64,000 nt of DNA from Janibacter sp. A1S7 (GTDB lineage Bacteria > Actinomycetota > Actinomycetes > Actinomycetales > Dermatophilaceae): assembly GCF_037198315.1 (NCBI RefSeq), contig NZ_CP144913.1:1798001-1862000 (forward strand). Reading direction: 5' to 3'. Position numbers and translations under genes: made by a program. The notes beneath the pieces were generated by a model, which saw only the letters and a list, made by a program, of their open reading frames with translations, had not been told where the DNA came from and did no database searches. How positions within the stretch are numbered: position 1 is the stretch's first letter; each line of letters opens with the position of its first letter. This document shows positions 48,269-57,744 of this stretch, piece by piece.

Positions 48269-50938
48269 TCAGTGGGCGGCGTCGTGCCAGCTGTCCCCCA
48301 GCCCGATGGACACGTCCAGCGGGACGTCCATCTCGACCGCAGCGCCCATCTCGGCCCGGACCAGCTCCTCGACCTGCTCCGCCTCGCCGGACGCGACCTC
48401 GATGACCAGCTCGTCGTGCACCTGGAGCAGCACCCGCGAGCTCAGGGCCGTGCGGGTCAGGGCCTCGTCGACACGCAACATCGCCACCTTCATGATGTCG
48501 GCTGCGGACCCCTGGATCGGTGCATTGAGCGCCATCCGTTCCGCCATCTGGCGACGCTGACGGTTGTCGCTGTTCAGGTCGGGCAGGTACCGCCGCCGAC
48601 CGAGCATCGTCTCGGTGTACCCGGTGGCGCGTGCACGGTCGACGATCTCCTCGAGGTAGTCGCGCACCCCGCCGAAGCGCTCGAAGTACTCCTCCATGAG
48701 CCCGCTCGCCTCGGCGGTGGAGATGCCCAGCTGCTTGGACAGGCCGAAGGCACTCAGCCCGTAGGCCAAGCCGTACGACATCGCCTTGACCTTGCTGCGC
48801 ATCTCCGGCGAGACCTCCTCGGGCGGGACGGAGAAGACCCGGGCGCCGACGAAGCGGTGCAGGTCCTCACCGGTGCGGAAGGCCTCGATGAGCCCCTCGT
48901 CCCCGGACAGGTGCGCCATGACGCGCATCTCGATCTGGCTGTAGTCGGCCGACATCAGCGTCTCGAACCCGGGCCCGACCACGAAGACCTCGCGGATGCG
49001 TCGGCCCTCCTCGGTACGGATGGGGATGTTCTGCAGGTTGGGGTCGGTCGAGGACAGCCGTCCGGTGGCTGCGATCGTCTGCTGGTAGGTCGTGTGGATC
49101 CGCCCGTCGTCGGCGATGGACTTGATCAGCCCCTCGACGGTGACCCGGAGACGGGTGGCGTCACGATGGCGCAGCAGGGCCTCCAGGAAGGGGTGCTCCG
49201 TCTTGGCGTAGAGATCCGCGAGGGCATCCGCGTCCGTGGTGTACCCCGTCTTGGTCTTGCGGGTCTTGGGCAGACCGAGGGTGTCGAAGAGCACAGCCTG
49301 CAGCTGCTTCGGCGAGCCCAGGTTGATCTGCTCGTCGCCGATCGCCGCCCACGCGTCAGCCTGGGCGGCGGCCACCTTGCCGGCGAAGTCCGACTCGAGC
49401 CCGTCCAGGGCGGCGCGGTCCACGGCGATCCCGGCCGTCTCCATCTGGGCGAGTACCCCGACGACGGGCAGCTCCACCGCGCGCATCAGCTCGGTGCCAC
49501 CGGTCTCCTCGACCTGCGCCTCGAGCACGTCGGCGAGTTCCGCGGCGGCTGTCGCACGGACCATCGCGCCCCGACCGGCCTCGGTGTCGTCCGCGGAGAA
49601 GTCCAGCATCCCCTGGTCCCGGGGCTCCTCGTCGCCACCGGAGAGGTCTCGGCCGAGGTGCCGGACCGCCAGGTCGGCCAGGTCGTAGGAACGCTGGTCC
49701 GGGCGGACGAGGTAGGCCGCGATGGCCGTGTCGACGGCGAGGCCGGCCAGGGGCAGCCCGGAGGCGGCGAGGGCGAGCATCGGGCCCTTGGCGTCGTGGA
49801 GCACCTTGGGACGCTCCGTGTCGGCGAGCCAGTCGCGCAGCGCCTTCTCGTCGGCACCGTCGAGACCGGGCACGCTGACGAACGCCGCCGTCCCGTCGAC
49901 CGTGGCCAGGCCGAGGCCGCTGACCTCGCCGGTGCCCCGGCCCCACTCACCGATCACCTCGACACCCAGGCGGCCCGCGGCATGCTCCGCGAGCCAGCCG
50001 GCCACCTCGCCCTCGGCGAGGAGCGTGCCGTCGACCTCGATGCCACCGCTGACCTCGGTCTCGGCCGTGTCGAAGGTCGAGAAGAGGCGGTCGCGCAGGA
50101 CCCGGAACTCGAGGCTGTCGAAGAGGGTGTGGACCTTCTCCCGGTCCCACTCCCGCCGCTCGACGTCGGCGACCTCGAGCGGGACGGGGGCGTCGCGCAC
50201 CAGCGCGTTGAGACGTCGGTTGCGCAGGACCTGGTCGAGGTTGTCGCGCAGCGACTGCCCGGCCTTGCCACCGATCTGGTCGACCGCCGCAACGATCCCC
50301 TGGAGGTCACCGTGTGCAGTGATCCACTTCGCGGCCGTCTTCGGTCCGACTCCGGGGACACCCGGGAGGTTGTCGCTCGCCTCGCCGACGAGCGCCGCGA
50401 GGTCGCTGTACCGCTCCGGTCCGACCCCGTACTTATCCGTCACGGCAGCCGGAGTCATCCGGGCCAGGTCCGAGACGCCCTTCCTGGGGTAGAGCACGGT
50501 GGTGTGCTCGTCGATCAGCTGCAGGGTGTCGCGGTCACCGGAGCAGATGAGGACGTCCATCCCGCACTCGCGTCCCTGGGTCGCGAGGGTGGCGATGATG
50601 TCGTCCGCCTCGTAGCCCTCGAGCTGCAGATGGCTGATGTTCAACGCGTCCAGGACCTCCTGCAGCAGCGGGATCTGCCCGGCGAAGGCATCCGGGGTGG
50701 CGCTGCGGCCGGCCTTGTACTCGGCGTACTCCGCGCTGCGGAAGGTCGCGCGCGACACGTCGAAGGCCACGGCCACGTGAGTGGGGTCCTCGTCACGCAG
50801 CACGTTGATCAGCATCGCGACGAACCCGTACACGCCGTTGGTGTGCTGGCCGGTGCTCGTCGAGAAGTTCTCCGCCGGGAGGGCGAAGAAGGCACGGTAG
50901 GCCAGAGAATGTCCGTCCAGCAGCAGTAGTCGACTCAC
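48269..50938 (-). CDS. polA: DNA polymerase I
   Basis: An 889-residue repair and Okazaki-fragment polymerase. The N-terminal ~300 residues are the 5'-3' flap nuclease (LLLDGHSLAYRAFFAL; GDRDTLQL; GVGPKTAAKW). The middle exonuclease-like domain lacks the Asp-x-Glu catalytic motif, so proofreading is probably lost, as in mycobacterial Pol I. The C-terminal polymerase has motifs A (SADYSQIEMR), B (KAMSYGLAYGLSAFGL) and C (QVHDELVIEV). The GTG at 50938 follows a TAGGCT -10 by seven bases, so the message is probably leaderless. Confidence 0.97.
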   Translation of the reverse strand: MSRLLLLDGHSLAYRAFFALPAENFSTSTGQHTNGVYGFVAMLINVLRDEDPTHVAVAFDVSRATFRSAEYAEYKAGRSATPDAFAGQIPLLQEVLDALNISHLQLEGYEADDIIATLATQGRECGMDVLICSGDRDTLQLIDEHTTVLYPRKGVSDLARMTPAAVTDKYGVGPERYSDLAALVGEASDNLPGVPGVGPKTAAKWITAHGDLQGIVAAVDQIGGKAGQSLRDNLDQVLRNRRLNALVRDAPVPLEVADVERREWDREKVHTLFDSLEFRVLRDRLFSTFDTAETEVSGGIEVDGTLLAEGEVAGWLAEHAAGRLGVEVIGEWGRGTGEVSGLGLATVDGTAAFVSVPGLDGADEKALRDWLADTERPKVLHDAKGPMLALAASGLPLAGLAVDTAIAAYLVRPDQRSYDLADLAVRHLGRDLSGGDEEPRDQGMLDFSADDTEAGRGAMVRATAAAELADVLEAQVEETGGTELMRAVELPVVGVLAQMETAGIAVDRAALDGLESDFAGKVAAAQADAWAAIGDEQINLGSPKQLQAVLFDTLGLPKTRKTKTGYTTDADALADLYAKTEHPFLEALLRHRDATRLRVTVEGLIKSIADDGRIHTTYQQTIAATGRLSSTDPNLQNIPIRTEEGRRIREVFVVGPGFETLMSADYSQIEMRVMAHLSGDEGLIEAFRTGEDLHRFVGARVFSVPPEEVSPEMRSKVKAMSYGLAYGLSAFGLSKQLGISTAEASGLMEEYFERFGGVRDYLEEIVDRARATGYTETMLGRRRYLPDLNSDNRQRRQMAERMALNAPIQGSAADIMKVAMLRVDEALTRTALSSRVLLQVHDELVIEVASGEAEQVEELVRAEMGAAVEMDVPLDVSIGLGDSWHDAAH

Positions 50939-50945
50939 GCGCGCC

Positions 50946-50951
50946 AGCCTA
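50946..50951 (-). promoter_or_regulatory. -10 element for leaderless polA
   Basis: TAGGCT on the minus strand, 7 bases (GGCGCGC), then the GTG start. Confidence 0.65.
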
Positions 50952-51020
50952 AGCGCTTGTGCCGACAGCTCGTCCTCATGGCAGGCTGGTGCAAGACCAC
51001 GACAGATGTAGGAGACATCG

Positions 51021-51464
51021 ATGACCGAGACCAGCGCGCCCCGCGGGAAGACCGCCTTCTCCCTCGACGAGCTCAACGCCCACCGCGGCGCCCTCCCCGA
51101 GCGCATGGGCATCGAGATCCTCGAGGCGAGCCCGGAGCGGGTCGTCGCCCGCATGCCCGTCGAAGGCAACACACAGCCGTACGGCATCCTCCACGGAGGG
51201 GCGAGCGTCGTCCTCGCCGAGACGGTCGGGTCGATCGGTTCCGCGATGCACGGCGCCGGGTCGGGCAAGATCTCCGTCGGTCTGGACATCAACGCCACCC
51301 ATCACCGGGCAGCGCGCGCCGGCTGGGTGACGGCGACGGCCGTACCGGTCACGCTCGGCGGGACGCTCGCCTGCTACGACATCACGATCACCGACGACAG
51401 CGGTCGCCGCACGTGCACCTCCCGGCTCACGTGCCTGCTGCGCGACCAGCCGCCCGGCGCCTGA
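51021..51464 (+). CDS. Hotdog-fold thioesterase (PaaI family)
   Basis: A 147-residue hotdog thioesterase that hydrolyses acyl- or aryl-CoA esters. The family signature is YGILHGGASVVLAETVGS, whose Asn/Gln-Pro-x-Gly and Glu positions form the active site (here QPYGILHGG and the Glu of LAET), followed by GLDINATHHR. It resembles the DHNA-CoA hydrolase MenI and PaaI group; the substrate is not certain. The ATG has AGGAG six bases upstream. The next gene begins right at its stop. Confidence 0.87.
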   Translation: MTETSAPRGKTAFSLDELNAHRGALPERMGIEILEASPERVVARMPVEGNTQPYGILHGGASVVLAETVGSIGSAMHGAGSGKISVGLDINATHHRAARAGWVTATAVPVTLGGTLACYDITITDDSGRRTCTSRLTCLLRDQPPGA

Positions 51465-53171
51465 GTGGTCCGCCGAGCCCTCCCGCACGCCCTCGATCCC
51501 CGCGACTGGGGCCCCGCGGACCGGTTCGTCGCCCTGGCCGTCCTCGCGGTCCTGCTCGCCCCACTCTTCGCGGTCGTCACGGCGATCTCCCACGACTGGG
51601 CACCCACCGGCGACGACGCCACCATCGCCCTGCGCAGCGCCGGGATCCTCGAGGGTCACCTTCCGCTGACCGGGATGCGCAGCACGGCCGGCAACGGCGT
51701 GGACGTCAGCCTCTCGACGCACCACCTCGGGCCGCTGCAGTTCTACCTGCTCGCGCTCCCCCTGGCCCTGGCCGGGGGCACCGCCTCGGGGATAGTGATC
51801 GGGGGCGGTCTCATCGCCGCCGTCGCATCCGTGCTCACCGTCGTGTGGGCACGCCGCCTCGGCGGAACCCTCGGAGTCGCCGTCTTCACCAGCGGCCTGC
51901 TCCTGGCGCAATGGGCGATCGGGCCGGCGGCGTTGTTCCGGCCACTCAACCCGTATGCGCCCCTGCTACCGACCTACCTCGCGCTCCTGCTCCTGTGGGC
52001 GCTGGCGCGTGGTGACCATCGGGCGCTGGCTCCCTTCGTCGTCGCCGTCTCGCTGCTGGCCCAGGGCAACCTCGCCTTCCTGCCGCTGGCCGGAGTCCTC
52101 GGGCTGGCCGCGGTCACGGTGGCCCTGTGGCCGCCCCGGGACCAACCCCGTCCGGCGAGCCGTCGATCCGGGGGGCCGCCCCGGGCCCGCCTCGTACGGG
52201 CCCACCGCCGGTCCCGCCGATGGGCCATCGGACTGGGCGTCCTCGTGTGGCTGCCGAGCATGCTCGAGCTGTTCGTCCACCAGCCGAACAACGTGCGCCA
52301 GTTCGTACGCTGGGCCACCGCGGGCTCCGGTGATCCGATCGGTGTGGTCGCCGGGCTCGAGCACCTGAGTCTGCTCGCACCCGTACCGGGCGGGTTCCGC
52401 CGCTACTCGCCGGACCTGCTGACCACGGGGACCCAGGTGGGCACGATCCTCGGGATCGTCGTGCTCCTCCTCCTCGTGGGGATCAGCACCGGGTGGCGGG
52501 TGCCCCAGGGCCGGGCGAGCAGCGCGTGGCCCGCTCGTGCCGCACTGGTGGCGAATGTCGGCATGATCGCGACCGCGTCCCGGTTGCCGGAGTGGCCGGC
52601 CGCCCCCTACTGGGTCATCACCTGGCTGCCGGTCGCGGCCTTCACCTGGGCCGCTCTGGTGTGGCGGGGCCTGGCCTACCTCGAGAACGCCACTCCCCGA
52701 CTCCCGGCGCGGATCGCGATGCCACTGGCGGGCGGCCTCGTCGTCGGTGGTCTCGCTGCCTCCGTGCTCGCCGTGCCGCCCGACTGGTCGGAGAACCGCT
52801 CGATGAGCGCGGTCGCCAGCACGACCGTGTCCGAGATGGGCACCGGTCAAGGACGCGCCGTGCGCATCTCCGGCTTCGGGTTCGTGCCGACCCTCGGCGC
52901 AGCCCCGGCGATCGCCTGGGAAGCGCACCGGGCCGGGTGGGAGCCCCACTACCTGAGCTCCTGGCCCTTCGAGGAGGACGCCGAGTACCTCTGGGCCGGG
53001 ACGGCCCCCGAGGAGGCGGACGAGCTCTTCGTCATCGACAGCACCGAGCCCGAGCTCCACGACGCCGTCCCCGGAGCGGCTCCAGAGATCGCCGCCGTTG
53101 ACCTGGCCCACCGCGACGGGACCATCTCGGTCTACCGTGACACCGGTGCCACGCAGGGGCCCGACCAGTGA
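51465..53171 (+). CDS. GT39/GT-C-like polytopic membrane protein
   Basis: A 568-residue membrane protein with about nine to eleven helices and a soluble C-terminal part of ~110 residues. An early outside loop contains a double-Asp motif (WAPTGDDATIALR, residues ~45-58), the usual place of the catalytic acid in GT-C glycosyltransferases that use polyprenyl-phosphate sugars. I cannot assign a family with confidence. The GTG at 51465 directly follows the thioesterase stop. It lies outside the main glycan cluster but could serve the same pathway. Confidence 0.72.
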   Translation: MVRRALPHALDPRDWGPADRFVALAVLAVLLAPLFAVVTAISHDWAPTGDDATIALRSAGILEGHLPLTGMRSTAGNGVDVSLSTHHLGPLQFYLLALPLALAGGTASGIVIGGGLIAAVASVLTVVWARRLGGTLGVAVFTSGLLLAQWAIGPAALFRPLNPYAPLLPTYLALLLLWALARGDHRALAPFVVAVSLLAQGNLAFLPLAGVLGLAAVTVALWPPRDQPRPASRRSGGPPRARLVRAHRRSRRWAIGLGVLVWLPSMLELFVHQPNNVRQFVRWATAGSGDPIGVVAGLEHLSLLAPVPGGFRRYSPDLLTTGTQVGTILGIVVLLLLVGISTGWRVPQGRASSAWPARAALVANVGMIATASRLPEWPAAPYWVITWLPVAAFTWAALVWRGLAYLENATPRLPARIAMPLAGGLVVGGLAASVLAVPPDWSENRSMSAVASTTVSEMGTGQGRAVRISGFGFVPTLGAAPAIAWEAHRAGWEPHYLSSWPFEEDAEYLWAGTAPEEADELFVIDSTEPELHDAVPGAAPEIAAVDLAHRDGTISVYRDTGATQGPDQ

Positions 53172-53188
53172 CGACGAAGGGCGGATGA

Positions 53189-53941
53189 GTGGACTTCATC
53201 GGTGCGGGCACCGTCCTCAACGTCATCACGGTCGTCATCGGGGCCCTGGCCGGCATGGCCATCGGGGGACGGCTCCCACAGGCGACCCGCGACGTGGTCA
53301 CCGACTGCCTCGGGCTGGTGACGCTCCTGATGGCGGCACTGTCGGTGATGGAGGTGCTCTCCCCGGCCCTGACCGCGGCCGTGGGGTCGAGCGCGCCGGT
53401 ACTCATCGTCCTGGGCTCACTGCTCGTCGGCAGCATCCTCGGGTCCCTGGCCGGCATAGAGCGCCGTCTGGAGGCGCTCGCCGGACGGGTTCAGGGGTAC
53501 CTGGGCCGGGGCCGGTCGGACCACGATGCCCGTGAACGATTCATCGAGGGGTGGCTGACCGCGAGCCTGCTCTTCTGCGTCGGCCCGTTGACGATCCTCG
53601 GCAGCCTGGATGACGGCCTCGGACGCGGTATCGACAAGCTCGCGCTGAAGTCCGCGCTGGACGGCTTCGCGGCGTTGGCCTTCGCCTCCACCTTCGGGAT
53701 CGGGGTGCTCATGTCGGCCGTCAGCGTGGCGGTCGTCCAGGGGTCCCTGACCATCGCCGGAGTCGCACTCGGCGCCGTCCTGCCCGAGGCCCACATCGCC
53801 GCGCTGACCGCGACGGGAGGTCTGATCCTCGTCGGTATCGCCCTGCGGCTGCTCCGGATCCGTCAGATCCCGGTGGGTGACATGCTCCCGGCGCTGGTCG
53901 TCGCGCCGGTCCTCACGCACCTCGTGGTGGTCCTGGGGTAG
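53189..53941 (+). CDS. DUF554 family membrane protein (YdfK/YqgA-like)
   Basis: A 250-residue membrane protein with seven or so hydrophobic segments. The N-terminal GAGTVLNVITVVIGALAG and CVGPLTILGSLDDGL near residue 130 are characteristic of DUF554. The family's transport role is not established. The GTG at 53189 has a GGGCGG-type purine stretch upstream and lies 17 bases after the previous stop, so the thioesterase, GT-C-like and DUF554 genes probably form one unit. Confidence 0.9.
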   Translation: MDFIGAGTVLNVITVVIGALAGMAIGGRLPQATRDVVTDCLGLVTLLMAALSVMEVLSPALTAAVGSSAPVLIVLGSLLVGSILGSLAGIERRLEALAGRVQGYLGRGRSDHDARERFIEGWLTASLLFCVGPLTILGSLDDGLGRGIDKLALKSALDGFAALAFASTFGIGVLMSAVSVAVVQGSLTIAGVALGAVLPEAHIAALTATGGLILVGIALRLLRIRQIPVGDMLPALVVAPVLTHLVVVLG

Positions 53942-53942
53942 A

Positions 53943-54542
53943 TCAGGCCCTGTCCATGCCGGAGACGACCGCGTCGGCGACCTCACGCATGCCCAGACGT
54001 CGGTCCATCGCCGTCTTCTGGATCCACCGGAAGGCCTCCGCCTCGGAGATCTTCAACTTCTTCATCAGCACACCCTTGGCCTTCTCGACGGCCTTGCGGG
54101 TCTCGAGGCGCTCCCCGAGGTCCGCGACCTCGGACTCGAGGGCCTTCAGCTCCGCCCAGCGCGAGAGCGCCACCTCGACGGCCGGCGTGACGTCGGAGAC
54201 GGTGAAGGGCTTGACGATGTAGGCCATCACGCCCGCGTCGCGAGCACGCTCGACGAGCTCCTTCTGCGAGAAGGCCGTGAGCATGATCACCGGACAGATC
54301 CGCTGCTCGCCGATCGTCTCGGCGGCGGTGAGCCCGTCCATGACCGGCATCTTGATGTCCATGATGATCAGGTCTGGTTGCAGCGACTCGGCCAGGGAGA
54401 CGGCTTCCTCCCCGTTGCTGGCCTGCCCGACGACCTCGTACCCGGCCTCGGTGAGCATCTCGGCCAGGTCGAGGCGGATCAGCGCCTCGTCCTCGGCCAG
54501 CAGCACCCGCTGGCCCTGCCGGCCGTCCGTCTGCGCCGTCAT
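53943..54542 (-). CDS. pdtaR: Response regulator with ANTAR RNA-binding domain (PdtaR-like)
   Basis: A 199-residue two-domain regulator. The receiver domain (residues ~10-125) has the acidic pocket AEDE at 16-19 and the phosphoacceptor Asp62 in MDIKMP; the ANTAR domain (~135-195) has the [12 protein letters not shown] core and a conserved final helix. PdtaR, paired with the histidine kinase PdtaS, binds hairpin RNAs in mRNA leaders and acts by antitermination, not by DNA binding. No kinase gene lies in this window. The ATG at 54542 has AAGGA about seven bases upstream. Confidence 0.93.
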   Translation of the reverse strand: MTAQTDGRQGQRVLLAEDEALIRLDLAEMLTEAGYEVVGQASNGEEAVSLAESLQPDLIIMDIKMPVMDGLTAAETIGEQRICPVIMLTAFSQKELVERARDAGVMAYIVKPFTVSDVTPAVEVALSRWAELKALESEVADLGERLETRKAVEKAKGVLMKKLKISEAEAFRWIQKTAMDRRLGMREVADAVVSGMDRA

Positions 54543-54570
54543 GGTCCATCCTTCGTCGTTGAGTCGTACC

Positions 54571-54656
54571 TGGTGCCGAGGGCGGGACTCGAACCCGCAC
54601 GCCCTTTCGGGCAGAGCATTTTGAGTGCTCCGTGTCTGCCATTCCACCACCCCGGC
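54571..54656 (-). tRNA. tRNA-Leu (anticodon CAA)
   Basis: A cloverleaf folds on the minus strand: acceptor GCCGGGG/CCTCGGC with one G-U pair, anticodon stem GAGCA/TGCTC around the loop CTCAAAA, a long variable arm (CCCGAAAGGG core) as expected for leucine, and the T arm GGTTCGAGTCC. The 3' CCA is encoded. It lies 28 bases upstream of the pdtaR start on the same strand and may share its transcript. Confidence 0.96.
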
Positions 54657-54701
54657 CGGAGTGCGCCGCAAGCATACCGACCCGCGGCGGTGATCCCGTC
54701 C

Positions 54702-56186
54702 TCAGCCCATCCCTCCGGGCAGGGCACCGTCCACGGTGGCGGCGTCCTCCTCGTAGGCGACCGCCGTCTTGTTCCTCGCGTCACCGATCCGGTGGACCCG
54801 CAAGGCATTCGTCGAGCCGGGCACCCCCGGAGGGGACCCGGCGACGATGACGACCAGGTCCCCTTCCGTGACCCAGCCCAGCCCGAGCAGGTGCTCGTCG
54901 ACCTGGAGGGCATACTGGTCGGTGTGGGTCACCGGCCCGGTGAGGAAGGTCTGGATCCCCCAGACCAGGGACAGCTGGGACCGGGTGTCCTGCACGGGGG
55001 AGAAGGCGAGCATCGGCAGGCCGGAGCGCACCTGGGCCAGCCGACGGGCACTCCCGCCCAGCTGGGTGAAGGCGATGAGGTACTTGACCCCGAGGGCCTC
55101 CCCCACCTCCGCTGCCGCAGCAGTGACGACACCGCCCTGGGATGCGGGCGGTGCCATCAGGTCACGGATACGGCCCAGCCCCTCCTCCTCGGTCGCCTCG
55201 ATGATCCGCGACATCGTCGTGACGACCTCGACGGGGAACTTGCCGACGGCCGTCTCCCCCGAGAGCATCAGCGCGTCGGCGCCGTCGAGCACGGCGTTGG
55301 CCGCGTCGGACGCCTCCGCCCGGGTCGGGCGGGCGTTGTCGATCATCGACTCGAGGACCTGCGTGGCCACGATGACCGGCTTGGCACGCTGGCGGCACAG
55401 CTCGACGGCCCGCTTCTGCACGATCGGCACCTCCTCGAGGGGCATCTCCACCCCCAGGTCGCCGCGGGCGACCATGATCCCGTCGAAGGCATCGATGATC
55501 GCCTCGAGTGCGTCCACCGCCTGTGGCTTCTCGATCTTGGCGATCACCGGCAGCCGCACCCCGACCTCGTCCATGATCTCGTGCACGCGGCCGATGTCGC
55601 GGGGCGAGCGCACGAAGCTCAGTGCGATGTAGTCCGCGCGCAGTCCCAGCGCCCAGCGCAGGTCCTCCTCGTCCTTCTCGGACAGGGCGGGGGCGCTCAC
55701 GGCGGCACCGGGCAGGTTGATCCCCTTGTTGTCCGAGAGGGGACCGCCGTAGACGACGACGCAGCGCACCTCGGTCCCGTCGACCTCACGGACCGTCAGG
55801 CTGATCTTGCCGTCGTCGACGAGGACGCGGTCACCGGCGGCCACATCATCGGTCAGGCCGGGGTAGGTCGTACCGACGATCTGCTGGTCACCCCGGACGT
55901 CCCGGGTGCTGATCGTGAAGTGGTCCCCAGCCTTGAGGTGGATCGGTCCGTCGGCGAACCTGCCGATGCGGATCTTGGGGCCCTGCAGGTCGACGAGGAC
56001 ACCGACGGCGCGACCGACGGCGTCGCTGGCAGCACGCACGCTGCGGTAGTTCGCCTCGTGGATCGAGTGGTCACCGTGGGACAGGTTGAACCGCGCCACG
56101 TCGACGCCCGCGGTGACGAGCTCGCGGATGCGGTCGGGGGTGGAGGTCGAGGGGCCGAGCGTGGAGACGATCTTGGCGCGTCGCAT
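54702..56186 (-). CDS. pyk: Pyruvate kinase
   Basis: The last step of glycolysis, turning phosphoenolpyruvate and ADP into pyruvate and ATP. The 494-residue protein begins [13 protein letters not shown], has the active-site motif [17 protein letters not shown] near residue 215, [10 protein letters not shown] near 240, and [13 protein letters not shown] near 310, with the regulatory C-domain complete. The ATG at 56186 follows a TAGGGT -10 by six bases, so the message is probably leaderless. Confidence 0.97.
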   Translation of the reverse strand: MRRAKIVSTLGPSTSTPDRIRELVTAGVDVARFNLSHGDHSIHEANYRSVRAASDAVGRAVGVLVDLQGPKIRIGRFADGPIHLKAGDHFTISTRDVRGDQQIVGTTYPGLTDDVAAGDRVLVDDGKISLTVREVDGTEVRCVVVYGGPLSDNKGINLPGAAVSAPALSEKDEEDLRWALGLRADYIALSFVRSPRDIGRVHEIMDEVGVRLPVIAKIEKPQAVDALEAIIDAFDGIMVARGDLGVEMPLEEVPIVQKRAVELCRQRAKPVIVATQVLESMIDNARPTRAEASDAANAVLDGADALMLSGETAVGKFPVEVVTTMSRIIEATEEEGLGRIRDLMAPPASQGGVVTAAAAEVGEALGVKYLIAFTQLGGSARRLAQVRSGLPMLAFSPVQDTRSQLSLVWGIQTFLTGPVTHTDQYALQVDEHLLGLGWVTEGDLVVIVAGSPPGVPGSTNALRVHRIGDARNKTAVAYEEDAATVDGALPGGMG

Positions 56187-56192
56187 GGTTCC

Positions 56193-56198
56193 ACCCTA
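56193..56198 (-). promoter_or_regulatory. -10 element for leaderless pyk
   Basis: TAGGGT on the minus strand, six bases (GGAACC), then the ATG. Confidence 0.6.
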
Positions 56199-56236
56199 TG
56201 CCGACCTCCCGGAGCCGCTCACGGCCCACCGATCCA

Positions 56237-56276
56237 CGAAGGGGGCGGGACTCGCTGGGCGGTCACGCCCCCTTCG
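56237..56276 (-). terminator. Terminator after gltD
   Basis: CGAAGGGGGCG and CGCCCCCTTCG form an 11 bp stem around an 18-base loop, just beyond the gltD stop. Both arms carry the CGAAGGGGG 9-mer in opposite orientation, as in the hairpin at 34083. No T-run follows. Confidence 0.65.
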
Positions 56277-56286
56277 CCGACCGGCA

Positions 56287-57744
56287 TCACGCCGTGAGCG
56301 GCCGGTCCGTGGGGTCGACGGGGCGGGGCAGCTGGGAGCTGCCCATGAGGAAGGCGTCCACGCCCTGTGCGGCGGCCCGTCCCTCGGCGATGGCCCAGAC
56401 GATGAGCGACTGGCCGCGGCCGGCGTCACCGGCGACGAAGACACCCGGGACATCACTCTGGTAGTCGCGCCCGCGGACGATGTTCGAGCGCTCGTCCGTC
56501 GTCAGGTCCAGCTGGGCGACGATGCCCTCGGGCTCGGGACCCAGGAAACCCATCGCCAGCAGCACGAGTTGCGCGGGCAGCACCCGCTCGGTGCCCGCCA
56601 CCGGCTCGAAACCGGAGTCGGTGCGCTCGACCTCGGTCAGCCGCAGCCCCGAGACCGCGCCGTGCTCGTCGCCGATGATCTCGGTGGTCGAGACCGCGTA
56701 GACGCGCTCGCCGCCCTCCTCGTGGGCCGAGGCGACCCGGAAGAGCATCGGGTAGGTCGGCCACGGCTGGCTGTCGGGACGCTCCGGCCCCGGCTGCGGC
56801 ATGATCTCCAGACTGGTGACCGAGCGCGCCCCCTGGCGCAGCGAGGTGCCGAGGCAGTCGGCGCCGGTGTCACCGCCACCGATGATGATGACGTCCTTGT
56901 CCGCTGCCGTCACCTGTCCCTCGACCTCCTCGCCGAGGGCGACCCGGTTGGCCGGCGGCAGGAAGTCCATCGCCTGGACCACCCCGTCCAGCGCACGACC
57001 GGGAACGGGCAGGTCACGCGGCACGGTGGCACCCGTGGCGAGGACGACGGCGTCGTACCGGTCACGCAGCTGCTGACCGGTCAGCTCGCCACCGACGTCG
57101 ACGCCGGAACGGAAGCGGGTGCCCTCGGCCTTCATCTGCTGGATGCGGCGGTCGACGATCCGCTTCTCCATCTTGAACTCCGGGATCCCGTAGCGCAGCA
57201 GCCCACCGGGCGCGTCGGCGCGCTCGTAGACCGCGACGGTGTGCCCGGCCCGGGTCAGCTGCTGGGCGGCGGCCAGCCCCGCGGGCCCGGAGCCGACCAC
57301 GGCCACCGTCTTGCCGGTGAGACGGTCCGGGATCTGTGGCGGGACGTCACCGCGGCCGAAGGCCTGCTCGATGATGGTCACCTCGACCTGCTTGATCGTC
57401 ACGGCCGGCTGGTTGATGCCCAGGACGCACGCGGTCTCGCACGGTGCGGGGCACAGACGACCCGTGAACTCCGGGAAGTTGTTCGTCGCGTGCAGCCGCT
57501 CGATCGCATCGTGCCAGTCGCCGCGGCGGGCGAGGTCGTTCCACTCCGGGATGAGGTTGCCCAGCGGGCAGCCCGAGTGGCAGAACGGGATGCCGCAGTC
57601 CATGCAGCGTCCGGCCTGGCGCTGCAGCTCGCCGGACTGCTGCTCCTCGTAGACCTCCTTCCAGTCCTTGATGCGCACGTCGACGGGGCGACGAGCGGGC
57701 AGCTCACGCTCGCGGGTGGTGAGAAAGCCGTGCGGGTCAGCCAC
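56287..57744 (-). CDS. gltD: Glutamate synthase small subunit
   Basis: A 485-residue NADPH-dependent FAD enzyme that feeds electrons to GltB. The N-terminal iron-sulfur region shows [17 protein letters not shown] and CPAPCETAC; two Rossmann sites follow, [13 protein letters not shown] near residue 150 for FAD and [15 protein letters not shown] near 285 for NADPH. The GTG at 57744 has GGAGG six bases upstream and overlaps the end of gltB by eight bases. A hairpin terminator lies after it. Confidence 0.97.
   Translation of the reverse strand: MADPHGFLTTRERELPARRPVDVRIKDWKEVYEEQQSGELQRQAGRCMDCGIPFCHSGCPLGNLIPEWNDLARRGDWHDAIERLHATNNFPEFTGRLCPAPCETACVLGINQPAVTIKQVEVTIIEQAFGRGDVPPQIPDRLTGKTVAVVGSGPAGLAAAQQLTRAGHTVAVYERADAPGGLLRYGIPEFKMEKRIVDRRIQQMKAEGTRFRSGVDVGGELTGQQLRDRYDAVVLATGATVPRDLPVPGRALDGVVQAMDFLPPANRVALGEEVEGQVTAADKDVIIIGGGDTGADCLGTSLRQGARSVTSLEIMPQPGPERPDSQPWPTYPMLFRVASAHEEGGERVYAVSTTEIIGDEHGAVSGLRLTEVERTDSGFEPVAGTERVLPAQLVLLAMGFLGPEPEGIVAQLDLTTDERSNIVRGRDYQSDVPGVFVAGDAGRGQSLIVWAIAEGRAAAQGVDAFLMGSSQLPRPVDPTDRPLTA

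Noticed and set aside
47819..50929. A ~1000-codon open frame opposite polA
   Set aside because: Shadow of polA; composition is the complement of a coding strand and no domain is seen.
50939..51298. A 120-residue N-terminal extension of polA
   Set aside because: It would cross the leaderless promoter and the divergent thioesterase gene, and known Pol I begins at the chosen GTG.
54543..54671. Extension of the ANTAR regulator upstream through the tRNA
   Set aside because: The reading frame is open only because tRNA-Leu lacks a stop in it; the ATG at 54542 has a good ribosome site and fits the family length.
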